NCBI GenBank assembly: GCA_965116235.1
Contig: OZ220496.1
Span: forward strand, 2,232,001 to 2,296,000
Source of the DNA: MPNP01 sp965116235
GTDB taxonomy: Bacteria; Pseudomonadota; Alphaproteobacteria; Rhodobacterales; Rhodobacteraceae
Reading direction: 5' to 3'
DNA length: 64,000 bases
In this document: piece by piece, positions 1-9,533 of the stretch
How the letters are laid out: the number at the start of each line of letters is the position of its first letter
Position numbering within the stretch: the stretch's first letter is position 1
The notes under the pieces: generated by a model
The model's database searches: none
What the model saw: the letters and a program-made list of their open reading frames with translations, nothing else
What the model was told of the DNA's origin: nothing
Position numbers and translations under genes: made by a program

Positions 1-566
1 GTGACATGGACTCTTTCCCCGAAATTATGATACCGCTGGTGTCGACGAACCGAGAAGTTGAAATCATCACGGATCTGGTCCAATCCGTCGCAACTGAGGT
101 TCAAGCCAGCAAGGGTTTCACGATTAAGTACAAAATTGGCGTGATGGTTGAAACGCCGCGCGCGGCCATGCGGGCCGGCGACATTGCGGAACAATCGGAT
201 TTTCTCAGTTTTGGCACGAATGACTTGACCCAGTTGACGTATGGCATCAGCCGGGACGATGCGGCCAAGATTATTGATGAATATTTGAAAAAAGAGGTGA
301 TCTCATCCGACCCGTTTGCCTCAATCGACCGCGAGGGTGTCGGTGAGTTGCTCCAGATGGCGATTGAGCGTGGACGAGAGCAGAAGCCGGATCTGGCGGT
401 TTCAATTTGTGGCGAGCACTCCGCGGATGTGGACACAATCCGCTTCTGTCGAGAGGCTGGCTTTTCCTATCTGTCATGCACTCCCTACCGTGTACCGATT
501 GCCCGGTTGGCAGCAGCTCAGTGTGCGATCAAATGGCCCCAGCATTCTTCGGGCTCCGGTCATTAG
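1..566 (+). CDS. ppdK: Pyruvate, phosphate dikinase, C-terminal part (5' end outside window)
   Basis: The gene enters from the left edge and is open from base 3 to the stop at 566, so about 188 codons of a roughly 880-residue enzyme are visible. This is the PEP/pyruvate-binding TIM-barrel domain. Visible blocks are EIMIPLV, a metal/substrate strand IGVMVETPRAA, FLSFGTNDLTQ, the catalytic-cysteine segment SICGEHS and the terminal YRVPIARLAAAQ. PPDK interconverts ATP, phosphate and pyruvate with AMP, pyrophosphate and PEP in the cytoplasm. PEP synthase and PTS enzyme I share the fold, but the GFSRDD-like segment and the terminal RVPIARLAAAQ fit PPDK best. Translation starts upstream of the window, so an internal ATG at 6 is not the start. 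Confidence 0.9.
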   Translation, partial: DMDSFPEIMIPLVSTNREVEIITDLVQSVATEVQASKGFTIKYKIGVMVETPRAAMRAGDIAEQSDFLSFGTNDLTQLTYGISRDDAAKIIDEYLKKEVISSDPFASIDREGVGELLQMAIERGREQKPDLAVSICGEHSADVDTIRFCREAGFSYLSCTPYRVPIARLAAAQCAIKWPQHSSGSGH

Positions 567-690
567 TGGGAGATCCGGATTTTTTTCTTGAAAATCCAGT
601 CACTTGAATTAATTGGTGAAATTCGATAGGCAGTAGAACCTAGACAAAGAAGTCGAGCAGTTGGGCTGTTAATGACAACAGGTGAGTTGT

Positions 691-1548
691 ATGACATCTT
701 TGAAGACTAGAAACCTGCGGCGGATGGCATTGGTCCCGATTGTGTCAGGGTTTGTGCTTGCAAGTCTGGGCTCGAATCAGTTTAGAACGGAAGCGGCGGA
801 ACGGTTAGCGGTCGATGGTTTGGCTCCGCAGTCTAGCGAGAACGATTCCGGACTTGCATTGTACGATCAGGCTGATGTCGTCGAATCGCATGCTTCGATG
901 CCATCTGTGGCTGACCGCCTGGCTCAAGTTCCCGTATGGCGATACCGGCATGATCTTGTCCGGGCCCTTAAAACCGTATCCGTGGCGGAACTGGCACGTC
1001 AATCGGATCATGACGAAGGTGTCAGCACGATGTCAACGAAGTCTCTGGGAGCCGGGTTTCTGGCACCAGTTGAAGGTGATCGTGCATTGAACCTTCATTT
1101 GACCGGCAAGGGGTTGAACTTCGAGGCGCCGCTCGGCAGAAGTTATGGCGGAAAGCATGGCGTTGAGGGTTTCAAGTGCTTGGCTGACGCGATATTCTTC
1201 GAAGCAAGGGGGGAAACTTTGGCAGGTCAGTATGCCGTAGCCGAGGTTGTGATCAACCGGCTCAACTCCAAGAAATTTCCCAACACGATTTGCGGTGTGG
1301 TTACACAAGGGGGAATTACGCGCAATCGGTGTCAATTCAGCTTCTACTGTGACGGCAAGCCGGACAGCATTCATGAGACTGACACCTATGCAAAAGTGAT
1401 GAAAGTCGCTCATAATGCAATCACGGATAACTATCGCCCTCTTACTCAGGGTTCAACCTACTTTCACTCCCTACATGTTAAACCCAAGTGGAGCGACATT
1501 TTCAGGCATACGGTCACGGTTGGCAATCATAAGTTTTACGCCAACTGA
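691..1548 (+). CDS. SleB-like cell wall hydrolase
   Basis: The C-terminal 125 residues form a Hydrolase_2 (SleB/CwlJ) domain: ADAIFFEARGE with the catalytic glutamate, VAEVVINRL, a CQFSFYCDG block and TYFHSLHVKPKW. This family cleaves peptidoglycan glycan strands. The N-terminus is Arg-rich followed by a hydrophobic stretch (about residues 12-30), consistent with a signal sequence or anchor, so the enzyme should act in the periplasm. The ATG at 691 is preferred over the in-frame GTG at 682 because AGGTGA lies about six bases upstream. The middle 100 residues are low in recognisable motifs. It lies 125 bases after ppdK and 79 bases before glmM and may have its own promoter. Confidence 0.85.
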   Translation: MTSLKTRNLRRMALVPIVSGFVLASLGSNQFRTEAAERLAVDGLAPQSSENDSGLALYDQADVVESHASMPSVADRLAQVPVWRYRHDLVRALKTVSVAELARQSDHDEGVSTMSTKSLGAGFLAPVEGDRALNLHLTGKGLNFEAPLGRSYGGKHGVEGFKCLADAIFFEARGETLAGQYAVAEVVINRLNSKKFPNTICGVVTQGGITRNRCQFSFYCDGKPDSIHETDTYAKVMKVAHNAITDNYRPLTQGSTYFHSLHVKPKWSDIFRHTVTVGNHKFYAN

Positions 1549-1627
1549 GATCGTCTGAAAATTTGTTTTAATCAGAACATTTCTGGAAATGTTCTATTCT
1601 TGAACCCGGATGACCGGGTCAAAATTC

Positions 1628-2971
1628 ATGGGCTTCAAGTATTTTCAAACGGACGGGATTCGTGGGACGGCGAACACCTTTCCCATGACGGCCGAGAGAG
1701 CGCTACGCATTGGCATGGGGGTCGGCTCACATTTTCGTATCAACGATAGGAACAATCATCGGGTTGTCATCGGAAAAGATACAAGACGATCAGGTTACAT
1801 GCTCGAGAATGCCCTGACAGCAGGGCTGACCGCAATGGGCATGAATGTCTTGCTGCTAGGGCCCATACCGACTCCGGCCATCGGCTTGCTTACGCGTTCG
1901 ATGCGGGCTGATCTCGGTGTCATGATTTCAGCTTCACACAACCCTCACGAGGACAACGGTTTCAAGTTTTTTGGACCAGACGGTTTCAAGCTGTCCCGTA
2001 CCCAAGAACAAAAGATTGAAGGCTTGATTGACAGCGAGTTGAAGCTGGTTGAACCCCGAGACATAGGTTCGGCCAAAAGAATCGATGGGGTCCTGGGTCG
2101 TTATGTCGAGTACGCCAAGACCACGGTTCCCAAAAGCTTGCGTCTGGATCATTTGAGAATTGTCCTGGATTGCGCCCATGGCGCAGGATATCGCGTTGCG
2201 CCGGAGGTTCTATGGGAACTGGGCGCTGAGGTCGTGCCGATCGGTGTTCAGCCCAATGGTCTGAACATCAACGAAAATTGTGGCTCGACCGAGCCGGGTC
2301 GTCTTATAAGCAAGATCAAGGAAACCCGGTCCGATTTAGGCATTGCACTAGATGGTGATGCAGACCGTGTCGTTTTGTGTGATGAGTTGGGGTGTATCAT
2401 CGATGGTGATCAGATTCTGGCCTTGCTGGCCAAGGACAGGGCCAAGAGTCAAACCCTTGCAAAGAACACCCTTGTGGCTACGGTGATGTCTAATTTCGGC
2501 TTGGAACAGCACCTCAATGAGTCCCAGATCAAGTTGGTTCGAACCTCTGTGGGTGATCGCAATGTTACGGAAGCGATGATCAAGGGGGGCTACAATCTGG
2601 GTGGAGAGCAATCCGGCCATATCATTCTGACTGATTATGCCACCACGGGTGACGGCCTCATCACAGCTCTTCAGTTTCTGTCCATTTTGGTCAAGTCGCG
2701 GAAGCGGGCAAGTGAAGTATCCCGAGTTTTTGAGCCCATCCCACAGGTGTTGAAAAACTACAGAATACAGAACGGATTTGATCCTCTGACAACCGACACA
2801 GTGCAAGAGGTCATCAAGAAGGCAACGCAGGAACTGAACAATTCGGGGCGGGTACTGGTCCGTAAATCTGGTACCGAGCCGCTGGTCCGGGTCATGGTTG
2901 AAGGGCAAAGTGCGGACAAGATTGAAACCATTGCCAATGAAATCGGCGATCACATACTTCAGGCCCGATAG
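1628..2971 (+). CDS. glmM: Phosphoglucosamine mutase
   Basis: GlmM converts glucosamine-6-phosphate to glucosamine-1-phosphate for UDP-GlcNAc, the precursor of peptidoglycan and LPS. All alpha-D-phosphohexomutase signatures are present: the N-terminal YFQTDGIRGTAN, the phosphoserine loop ISASHNPHEDNGFK (active serine about residue 103), the metal loop DGDADR, the sugar loop GGEQSGHI and the C-terminal phosphate-binding RKSGTEPLVRVMVE. Its 447 residues match the family. An in-frame ATG at 1610 would add six residues, but family members start right before the F/YFGTDGIRG block, so 1628 is preferred. The enzyme is cytoplasmic and should be essential. Confidence 0.95.
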   Translation: MGFKYFQTDGIRGTANTFPMTAERALRIGMGVGSHFRINDRNNHRVVIGKDTRRSGYMLENALTAGLTAMGMNVLLLGPIPTPAIGLLTRSMRADLGVMISASHNPHEDNGFKFFGPDGFKLSRTQEQKIEGLIDSELKLVEPRDIGSAKRIDGVLGRYVEYAKTTVPKSLRLDHLRIVLDCAHGAGYRVAPEVLWELGAEVVPIGVQPNGLNINENCGSTEPGRLISKIKETRSDLGIALDGDADRVVLCDELGCIIDGDQILALLAKDRAKSQTLAKNTLVATVMSNFGLEQHLNESQIKLVRTSVGDRNVTEAMIKGGYNLGGEQSGHIILTDYATTGDGLITALQFLSILVKSRKRASEVSRVFEPIPQVLKNYRIQNGFDPLTTDTVQEVIKKATQELNNSGRVLVRKSGTEPLVRVMVEGQSADKIETIANEIGDHILQAR

Positions 2972-3053
2972 GGCGGCATAAAGATCGTCAGTCGACTTAT
3001 CCCGAATATTTGCTGCCCAAATCCAAGGCAGGTCTTCAGTTTGGGGCGATACG

Positions 3054-4265
3054 TTGAAAGTTGATATTGAGTGTGACGTTTTCATAGCTGGCGGTGGATT
3101 GGCTGGCCTCATCGCGACTTTGGCATCGGCTGGTCAGGGCCTCGGTGTAGCTTGTTGTGATCCGGTTCAAACCTTGAGGTCTCAGGACAAGACCAAGCAC
3201 GGGGATAATCGAATCACGGCCCTGTTCGACCCTTCAATTCGGTTCTGTGAGACCTTGGGCCTAAGCCCTTTTTTTGCCCAGCACGGCCGACCTTTTTCAG
3301 AGCTGGAGGTCGTTGACGACAACCCGGACGGGCCAAGGACAACTCTGTTCAAAGCGCACGAAATAGACTTGGACAGATTCGGTGTCTTTGTCCAGAATTC
3401 GGCCTTGCGACATTCATTGCTAAGCCGAATTGCAGATACTGCGAATGTTCAAGTCTTTGATAAGACCCGCGTTGTGGATGCCCGGTCGCGGACAGACAGA
3501 ATGTTTCTGACCCTGTCGAACGGGAAGAGCGTTTCCACCAAACTGCTGATCGCGGCTGATGGTCGAAAGTCTCCCATCAGAACCATTCTCGGAATCAAGT
3601 CGCAAACGGTCGATTTCATCCAAAATATTGCCTCCTTTGATGTTTCCCATCCCGTGAAGCACGAGAACAAGGCAATTGAAATTCACGCTCGAGGGGGGCC
3701 TTTTACCTTTATTCCTCATCCGGGTTATCCCGGTGAGACGATGTCATCCGTTGTTTGGATGGACGACCCGCAAGAGTGTCTCAAACTCAAGGGCATGAAC
3801 AGCAAAAAATTGGCCAAACGAGCCACAGAGCGTTCGTTGGGACGCCTGGGAAAGTTGCAAGTTCACTCTGGGATCAAGTTGTGGTCGTCACAATGTCGAC
3901 TCATCAGCAAACTGATCGCCGAGCGTACTGCATTCATAGCTGAAGCGGCTCACGTCTTACCACCCATCGGAGCACAGGGGTTAAATCTGTCGATTGGGGA
4001 CGTTGAATCATTAATTTCCGTCATGACCCAGTCAACTGATCCCGGAGAGACATCGCTGCTCAAGCGATATCATCGGCAAAGATACCCGGACACGATTGCC
4101 CAGCTAGGGGGCGTCATGGGGCTTAATATATTCTCTCAGGCGCGATGGTCACCCCTTTCTGGCTTGAGGCGATTTGGACTGAACCGGATCGCTGCAAGTC
4201 CGATCATTAAGAGATCGATCATGCTCAAGGGTTTGGGACAGTCGAGCTCGACTCGACGTGCCTGA
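3054..4265 (+). CDS. UbiH/UbiF/Coq6-type FAD-dependent hydroxylase, probable ubiquinone biosynthesis
   Basis: A flavoprotein monooxygenase of 403 residues. It has an N-terminal FAD dinucleotide fold (VFIAGGGLAGLIATLASAG), a middle RxxR-type segment (NSALRHSLL) and the second FAD motif near residue 300, where AEAAHVLPPIGAQGLNLSIGD replaces the usual G-D-A-A-H start with A-E-A-A-H. In this family the enzyme hydroxylates the benzoquinone ring of a polyprenyl intermediate, using O2 and NAD(P)H. Position on the ring (UbiH, UbiF, UbiI or UbiL) cannot be assigned from motifs. The start is TTG at 3054 with GGGGCG upstream; no ATG lies close by. It follows glmM by 82 bases on the same strand. Confidence 0.8.
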   Translation: MKVDIECDVFIAGGGLAGLIATLASAGQGLGVACCDPVQTLRSQDKTKHGDNRITALFDPSIRFCETLGLSPFFAQHGRPFSELEVVDDNPDGPRTTLFKAHEIDLDRFGVFVQNSALRHSLLSRIADTANVQVFDKTRVVDARSRTDRMFLTLSNGKSVSTKLLIAADGRKSPIRTILGIKSQTVDFIQNIASFDVSHPVKHENKAIEIHARGGPFTFIPHPGYPGETMSSVVWMDDPQECLKLKGMNSKKLAKRATERSLGRLGKLQVHSGIKLWSSQCRLISKLIAERTAFIAEAAHVLPPIGAQGLNLSIGDVESLISVMTQSTDPGETSLLKRYHRQRYPDTIAQLGGVMGLNIFSQARWSPLSGLRRFGLNRIAASPIIKRSIMLKGLGQSSSTRRA

Positions 4266-4400
4266 GAGCTACGCCCGAACATCCAAAAATCGTAGGGGGT
4301 TAGTATTGGGCGTGCCCAAAACTATATCCTGAGCCTGTTTGAATCAAAACGGGTGGTTTTGTGTGCTCAGCTGGAGTGATGAACAAGTAAGGAGTGTCAA

Positions 4401-5423
4401 ATGCGAGTGTATTATGATCGGGATTGTGACATCAATCTCATAAAAGACAAAAAGATAGCCATACTGGGATACGGATCTCAGGGACATGCTCATGCACTGA
4501 ATCTGCGCGATTCGGGAGCAAAGAATATAGTTGTCGCTCTTCGTTCCGGCTCACGTTCCATGGCCAAGGCTGAAGCGGAAGGTTTACAGGTGATGGAGAT
4601 CGGCGAGGCCGCCGCATGGTGTGATCTGATCATGTTCACAATGCCGGATGAATTGCAAGCCGAAACCTACAAGAAGCATGTACACGCCAACCTGCGTGAA
4701 GGGGTTGCAATTGCATTTGCCCACGGCCTGAACATTCACTTCAATTTGATTGACCCCAAGCCGGGCACTGATGTTGTCATGATTGCTCCGAAAGGCCCGG
4801 GCCATACGGTCAGGGGTGAATTCGTTAAAGGCGGAGGCGTACCGTGTCTGGTCGCCGTTCACCACGACGCAACCGGGCAGGCAATGGAAACGGCTCTTTC
4901 ATACTGTGCGGCCATTGGTGGCGGGCGTTCAGGAATAATTGAAACTGACTTTCAGGAGGAATGCGAAACCGACCTGTTTGGCGAACAGGCCGTTCTGTGC
5001 GGCGGCCTTGTCGAATTGATTCGACTGGGTTTTGAAACTTTGGTCGAGGCCGGCTATGCACCGGAAATGGCCTATTTCGAATGCCTTCATGAAGTCAAGC
5101 TGATCGTTGACCTGATCTACGAGGGCGGTATCGCCAACATGAATTACTCCATTTCAAATACGGCAGAATATGGAGAATATTTTTCGGGTCCCAAAGTCCT
5201 TCCCCGTGATGAAACCAAAGCGCGCATGAAGAATATTCTCAATGACATTCAGTCAGGCCGATTTGTCAGCGAATGGATGCGCGAATGCTCAGTAGGCCAA
5301 CCATCCTTCAGGGCCACTCGACGGGTCAATGATGCTCATCAGATCGAGGAAGTGGGAGAGCGTTTGAGAGGCATGATGCCATGGATTTCGGCCGGCAAAC
5401 TCGTCGATCAGGAAAAAAATTGA
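4401..5423 (+). CDS. ilvC: Ketol-acid reductoisomerase (NADP+), class I
   Basis: IlvC isomerises and reduces acetolactate and acetohydroxybutyrate in valine, leucine and isoleucine synthesis. The 340-residue length is that of class I enzymes. Visible motifs are the nucleotide fold KIAILGYGSQGHAHALNLRDSG, the phosphate-recognising ALRSGSRS loop that favours NADPH, MIAPKGPGHTVR, the metal-binding DLFGEQAVLCGG and the C-terminal YFECLHEVKLIVDLIYEGG. A clear AAGGAG lies nine bases before the ATG. The 135-base upstream gap may hold a promoter, but I do not see an attenuator peptide rich in branched-chain codons. Confidence 0.96.
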   Translation: MRVYYDRDCDINLIKDKKIAILGYGSQGHAHALNLRDSGAKNIVVALRSGSRSMAKAEAEGLQVMEIGEAAAWCDLIMFTMPDELQAETYKKHVHANLREGVAIAFAHGLNIHFNLIDPKPGTDVVMIAPKGPGHTVRGEFVKGGGVPCLVAVHHDATGQAMETALSYCAAIGGGRSGIIETDFQEECETDLFGEQAVLCGGLVELIRLGFETLVEAGYAPEMAYFECLHEVKLIVDLIYEGGIANMNYSISNTAEYGEYFSGPKVLPRDETKARMKNILNDIQSGRFVSEWMRECSVGQPSFRATRRVNDAHQIEEVGERLRGMMPWISAGKLVDQEKN

Positions 5424-5516
5424 GCTGTATTCCTATCGTCGGTACTTGACTTTCCTTGGTTTGTCATGGTATGAGGCCGGACTTAGTTTTGCAATTACCG
5501 CCCGTTGTCCTGCATT

Positions 5517-6245
5517 ATGTCGAATCAAGACATTGACCCGCACATTCTGGAGCTTTGTAAAAAGGTGACAGCTAAGCGACCGCGGACGGCCATAGACCAT
5601 ATCATAAAACACGGTGCAGTTACGACCGAGGAACTGCAGACCCTCTACGGCTATGACCATCCACCCCGTGTTATTAGGGATGCTCGGGAGAATGGTGTCC
5701 CCATAGAATCATTCCGAGTGCGTAGCAAGAGAACAGGTCGCATGATTGCAGCCTATCGATTTGATAGTCCGGACAAGATTGTCCGCGGTCGTATAGGCGG
5801 TCGTAAAGCTTTTTCAAAGCAGTTCAAGGACGCGCTAATTGAGCGCTACGGCGGTCGTGACGCATTCACTGGTGAACGGTCTGCGCCACGTTATCTCCAG
5901 ATAGACCACCGTGTGCCTTACGAAGTCATCGGCGAATCAGTCTACGACTAAGATAAACTCGAAGCCTATATGCTTTTGGATGCCTCAAGCCAGAGAGCCA
6001 AGTCTTGGTCTTGTCAAAAATGCAGTAACTGGCAAGAAGATAAAGACGAAACCGTTTGTCGGTCCTGTTTTTGGGCCTCCCCGGAACGCTACACACACAT
6101 CGCCGGGGAAAGTGTCCGGCGTGTGGATATCGAATGGCGTGGATCCGAAGTGGAAGTCTTTGAGCGTATACACAAGCGAACGAAGGAGGAGAATACCACC
6201 GTTGCGGCCTTCATCAAGAAACTGCTCACGCGAATGCTAGATTAA
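5517..6245 (+). pseudogene. HNH restriction endonuclease, split by one in-frame TAA
   Basis: One reading frame runs from ATG 5517 to the TAA at 6243-6245 and is broken once, by TAA at 5949-5951. The first part (about 144 residues) has a wHTH-like N-terminus, then an HNH-type segment GRDAFTGERS...LQIDHRVPYE. The second part continues in the same frame as DKLEAYMLLD, followed by a four-cysteine zinc ribbon (CxxC near SWSCQKC and VCRSC). A change from AAA (Lys) to TAA would restore a single protein of about 242 residues. The 3' end overlaps the convergent D12 adenine methyltransferase by 20 bases, so this looks like the nuclease half of a type II system, now inactive, or a sequencing error. Whether the two halves complement each other is unknown. 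Confidence 0.7.
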
Positions 6246-7128
6246 TTTGATTGCTGCTCTTTGTGAGAAGGCAGTTTGAGTTTAAACCAGGAGTTAGATA
6301 CAGGCTTTCGATTGTTTTTTCCCTCCGCCCGTTGAGAGTCGCTTGCGATGATCTGCCAGCATTAAGAAGCAAGCGCGTAAGACCAAGCTCTTCCGGCAGC
6401 GGGGGACCGTACTCGCGACCTCCAGTAGTGCCGTCATAGGATAAGGCAAATGGTATCTGGCGCCTGCGCAAACTTTCAAGGCCAAAAACCAATTCGTTCA
6501 GCATCATTTGCTTATGGTAACGTCTGTCCCGGCCAACTGAGGTTCCAAGATATGGAGGGTCCATATAAAGAAAGTCGGTAGATCGAGCGTCCTGTGTTGT
6601 TTCCAGCCAGTCTCCGATACGGAATTCGACACAACCGCTTAGAACGGTTGAAACACCAAAAATCGCTGCCTGCATTTTGTCCGGCCGCATGCCAAGGCGG
6701 CGTTTATCGACCGATTGTGTAAAACGCCCAGCGTGGTTAAAGCGGATCGAATTCTTGACACATCGGCAAATCAGATAGAGCAGGTCGATGTGGTTTTTGG
6801 TTTCATTAAAGCGATTTCGGATGAAGTTGAAATAATCACCGTCTCCTCTCGACTGGCCGTTCCACAAATTGCGGTATCCAGCAGCCGTTTCCTCCGGGTC
6901 ATTGATAATGGAGCGTAAAAGGTGGATCAGGGGTGCGTGACTATCCGCGATCACAAATCTTCCGGCCAGACGATGATAAGCAGCGTAAATGCTCATTGCG
7001 GCCGAACCGGCGAACGGTTCATAAAACACTTCGATCTCAGACGGCAGATAACGTGCTATGGCAGGAGCAAGTTTACGCTTGCTTCCCTGATAGGGGATTG
7101 GATGAGGTATCATCGTGCCACCGGACAT
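6226..7128 (-). CDS. D12-class (Dam-like) adenine-N6 DNA methyltransferase
   Basis: About 300 residues with the alpha-class N6-adenine methyltransferase order: PYQGSKRKLAPAI near the N-terminus (AdoMet-binding first segment), VFYEPFAGSAA (motif I) and the catalytic DPPY at about residues 190-193 (FLYMDPPYLGTS). The family transfers methyl from AdoMet to adenine N6; GATC-like targets are common, but specificity cannot be read here. The gene faces the HNH nuclease tail to tail with a 20-base overlap, the layout of a small type II restriction-modification locus. Two starts are possible, ATG 7128 and ATG 7113; neither has a strong Shine-Dalgarno. It appears intact while its presumed nuclease partner is broken, as expected if methylation outlived restriction. 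Confidence 0.85.
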   Translation of the reverse strand: MSGGTMIPHPIPYQGSKRKLAPAIARYLPSEIEVFYEPFAGSAAMSIYAAYHRLAGRFVIADSHAPLIHLLRSIINDPEETAAGYRNLWNGQSRGDGDYFNFIRNRFNETKNHIDLLYLICRCVKNSIRFNHAGRFTQSVDKRRLGMRPDKMQAAIFGVSTVLSGCVEFRIGDWLETTQDARSTDFLYMDPPYLGTSVGRDRRYHKQMMLNELVFGLESLRRRQIPFALSYDGTTGGREYGPPLPEELGLTRLLLNAGRSSQATLNGRREKTIESLYLTPGLNSNCLLTKSSNQINLAFA

Positions 7129-7700
7129 ATACTGGGCAGGACTTTTGTGGCTATCAAGTTACGGCAGTACATTCGTTTTAATACAGCCTTATCAGCGATG
7201 GAACCGATTGATCTATCAGGTTGGTTTTGCCCTGTGAGAAGTGGCATCTATCTAACTGACCTTTTTTTCTGGCCCCCAAGTCGGGGTCAGAGACTCTATC
7301 GACCCTTTTCTACCCCACCACTTTCTTGAAATTTCGGTTGGGCATAGTCCTCCACTTAGCGCCAATATGGACTTTATCCTCTTCCACTTGACATGAAAAC
7401 ACGAAGAACGATCAACTTCCATAATTTTACGGAACTGGTGCAGTAAGTGCCCCTGCTTTTTTGAGTCAGTTCGAAATTGTAAGACAACACCATGCTGAAT
7501 GCAATCCTGTAATTTAGTGAAGAATTAACTCTATCACTCAAGTTCGACAATACAACTTCGACTCTATCATGGCCGCTTTGGTCTTAGGGTAAAAGGGTAA
7601 TGGCTCAACCGATTTGTTCGGCCTTATGTCCTTATCCCTCGAAGCGTATACGTAATGCTTCCGGTGGCGTTATCAACACGAGGCTCTTTTGCCAAGGGGA
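7129..7700. other. 572-base gap without a recognisable gene
   Basis: Between the methyltransferase start and the carA stop I find no ORF with family motifs, no tRNA and no clear inverted repeat. A short GC stem around 7271-7288 followed by mixed sequence is not convincing as a terminator. The stretch may hold the methyltransferase promoter and decayed DNA from the same accessory insertion. Confidence 0.4.
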
Positions 7701-8900
7701 TTAGGCTGTATGTGACTTCCTTTCGGCCATGAAATCGGCAAAGCGTTCAAAAAGATAAAAGCTGTCCTGGGGTCCAGGGCTGGCCTCAGGGTGAAACTGT
7801 ACCGAGAAGACTGGCCGCTCCTTCATCTTGATCCCGCAGTTGGTTTCGTCAAAAAGGGAGATGTGGGTCTCTTCGACATCGGCGGGTAAATTCGAATCAA
7901 CGACAAAGCCATGATTCATGGTCGTGATCTCGACTTTGCCTGTGGCGACTTCCTTAACAGGATGATTGGCTCCGTGGTGTCCGTGATTCATCTTTGTCGT
8001 CTTGCAACCCAAGGCAAGGGACAGCATCTGGTGCCCAAGACAAATGCCGAAAATGGGCAGGCTTGTTTCCAGGATAAACTTTTTGAGAAGAGGGACGATG
8101 TATTTGGCTGTTGCTGCCGGATCTCCGGGACCGTTGGACAAGAACAAGCCATCGGGTTCCCATTCGAGAAGCTGCTCAAATCCGGTATCATAAGGAAAGT
8201 TTCGGGCTTGACATCCCATCGATGTCAGGCACCGCAGGATGTTCCTCTTGGCTCCAAAATCAAGTGCAGCGACCTTGAACGATTTGTTTTCAACCCTTGA
8301 ATAGCCGTGGGGCCATCGCCATAGCGAATCCGGCCAATTGAGAGAATCCTTGGAGCTGACTTTCATGGCCAAATCGAGACCTTCAAGCCCCCCAAAGGCT
8401 CTCAGCATGGCCTTGGCGCGATCAAGATCAAAAGTTTCGTTCGGTGAATGGAGAAGAGCTACGTTAGGTGCTCCCAGGCGCCTGATCTTGTGGGTCAGCA
8501 AGCGCGTGTCAACTCCCGAGACACCAATGAGATTGAGCTTTTTGAACCATTCGCCTATATCGGCTTCGCTTCGCCAGTTCGAAGGGACTGTGGGCGGCCA
8601 CTTGGTCACGATTCCCGCAAGAGCAGGTCTGGCCGCCTCAAAATCCTGCTGATTGACCCCGACATTGCCGATGTGAGGAAAGGTAAAGCAGACGATTTGA
8701 TTGCAATAGGACGGATCGGTTATGATTTCCTGATAGCCGGTCATGGATGTGTTGAAGCATAGCTCTCCGGTCTGAATGCCTGTGGCTCCAAATCCTTGAC
8801 AGGCGATCACGGATCCATCGGCAAACAGTATCCGGCCAGTTGCTCTCCTATGGATCAGGGGCAGGGGGTCAGGCTGGATATGGTTATTTGGCACGGGCAT
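7701..8900 (-). CDS. carA: Carbamoyl-phosphate synthase small (glutaminase) subunit
   Basis: CarA hydrolyses glutamine and channels ammonia to CarB for carbamoyl phosphate, used in arginine and pyrimidine synthesis. At 399 residues it has the usual two-domain form: an N-terminal CPSase small-chain domain (LCFNTSMTGYQEIITDPSY) and a C-terminal class I amidotransferase domain with the nucleophile in FGICLGHQML and the His-Glu pair in FSVQFHPEASPGP. The ATG at 8900 sits just before the conserved GRILFADGSV segment. It is divergent from the YqeY-like gene across a 122-base interval that should hold both promoters. carB is not in the window. Confidence 0.96.
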   Translation of the reverse strand: MPVPNNHIQPDPLPLIHRRATGRILFADGSVIACQGFGATGIQTGELCFNTSMTGYQEIITDPSYCNQIVCFTFPHIGNVGVNQQDFEAARPALAGIVTKWPPTVPSNWRSEADIGEWFKKLNLIGVSGVDTRLLTHKIRRLGAPNVALLHSPNETFDLDRAKAMLRAFGGLEGLDLAMKVSSKDSLNWPDSLWRWPHGYSRVENKSFKVAALDFGAKRNILRCLTSMGCQARNFPYDTGFEQLLEWEPDGLFLSNGPGDPAATAKYIVPLLKKFILETSLPIFGICLGHQMLSLALGCKTTKMNHGHHGANHPVKEVATGKVEITTMNHGFVVDSNLPADVEETHISLFDETNCGIKMKERPVFSVQFHPEASPGPQDSFYLFERFADFMAERKSHTA

Positions 8901-9022
8901 GGAGATCGACTTGTTCGTTTTTACGCATGGAACTTAAGTCCGCGCTCCTGATTACTCAAGACCTATTGAACTGAATTGAATGGTTCCTAGTTCTTCCGTG
9001 AGGACCACCAGGCAACGATTCA

Positions 9023-9478
9023 ATGAAAGAACGAGTATCACAGGCAATCCTTGATGCCGAGAAGGAGGGTGACAAGGTGGGTTTGGCCGTTCTGCGCCTG
9101 CTGAAAGCCGTCATCACTGACCGCGAGAGAAGCGCCCGAAAGGAAGGGAATTTCGAAGGGCTGACCGACAACGACATTTACCGGATTATCGTTGACTTTC
9201 AGCAGCAAAGAGAGGAATCGGCCCAGTTGTATGACGAGCGCGGGTCCATTGAGCAGGCTGCCAGCGAGCGACAGGAAATTGAAGTCATTCAAAACCTCTT
9301 GCCTAAAAAACTGACTGAAAGTGAAGTCGTTTTGGCAATCGACAGGGCGATAAAGGAGATCGGAGCGTGTTGCATACGTGACAAAGGCCGAGTCATGCAA
9401 GCCCTGAAATCCCGCTACCAGTTGGGACAGATGGACTTCCGAAAGGCGGGTCCTATAGTGCTCAGCCGCCTTTCCTGA
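9023..9478 (+). CDS. GatB/YqeY domain protein
   Basis: A 151-residue cytoplasmic protein of the YqeY family. This domain is also found at the C-terminus of GatB, where it helps recognise misacylated tRNA; free-standing YqeY has no firmly known reaction. Visible hallmarks are the N-terminal helical block with VLRLLKAVITDRERSAR, the central YDERGSIEQAASERQEIEVIQNLLP stretch and the C-terminal GRVMQALKSRY. Length is normal for the family. It is transcribed away from carA, with a downstream gap of 55 bases before the convergent ctaD. Confidence 0.88.
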   Translation: MKERVSQAILDAEKEGDKVGLAVLRLLKAVITDRERSARKEGNFEGLTDNDIYRIIVDFQQQREESAQLYDERGSIEQAASERQEIEVIQNLLPKKLTESEVVLAIDRAIKEIGACCIRDKGRVMQALKSRYQLGQMDFRKAGPIVLSRLS

Positions 9479-9533
9479 TCCTCTCCCCAAGACCTCGAGA
9501 GCGAAGAACCTAATCACCTCTCAGCTTCAGAGT

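Noticed and set aside
2348..3112. 254-codon minus-strand frame
   Set aside because: Antisense to the glmM 3' half; no motifs, and glmM is certain.
7268..7290. GC stem as terminator in the gap before carA
   Set aside because: Imperfect pairing and no T-run in the right place for either neighbour.
6922..7329. Plus-strand frame of 135 codons
   Set aside because: Antisense to the D12 methyltransferase start and running into the empty gap; no domain and no ribosome site.
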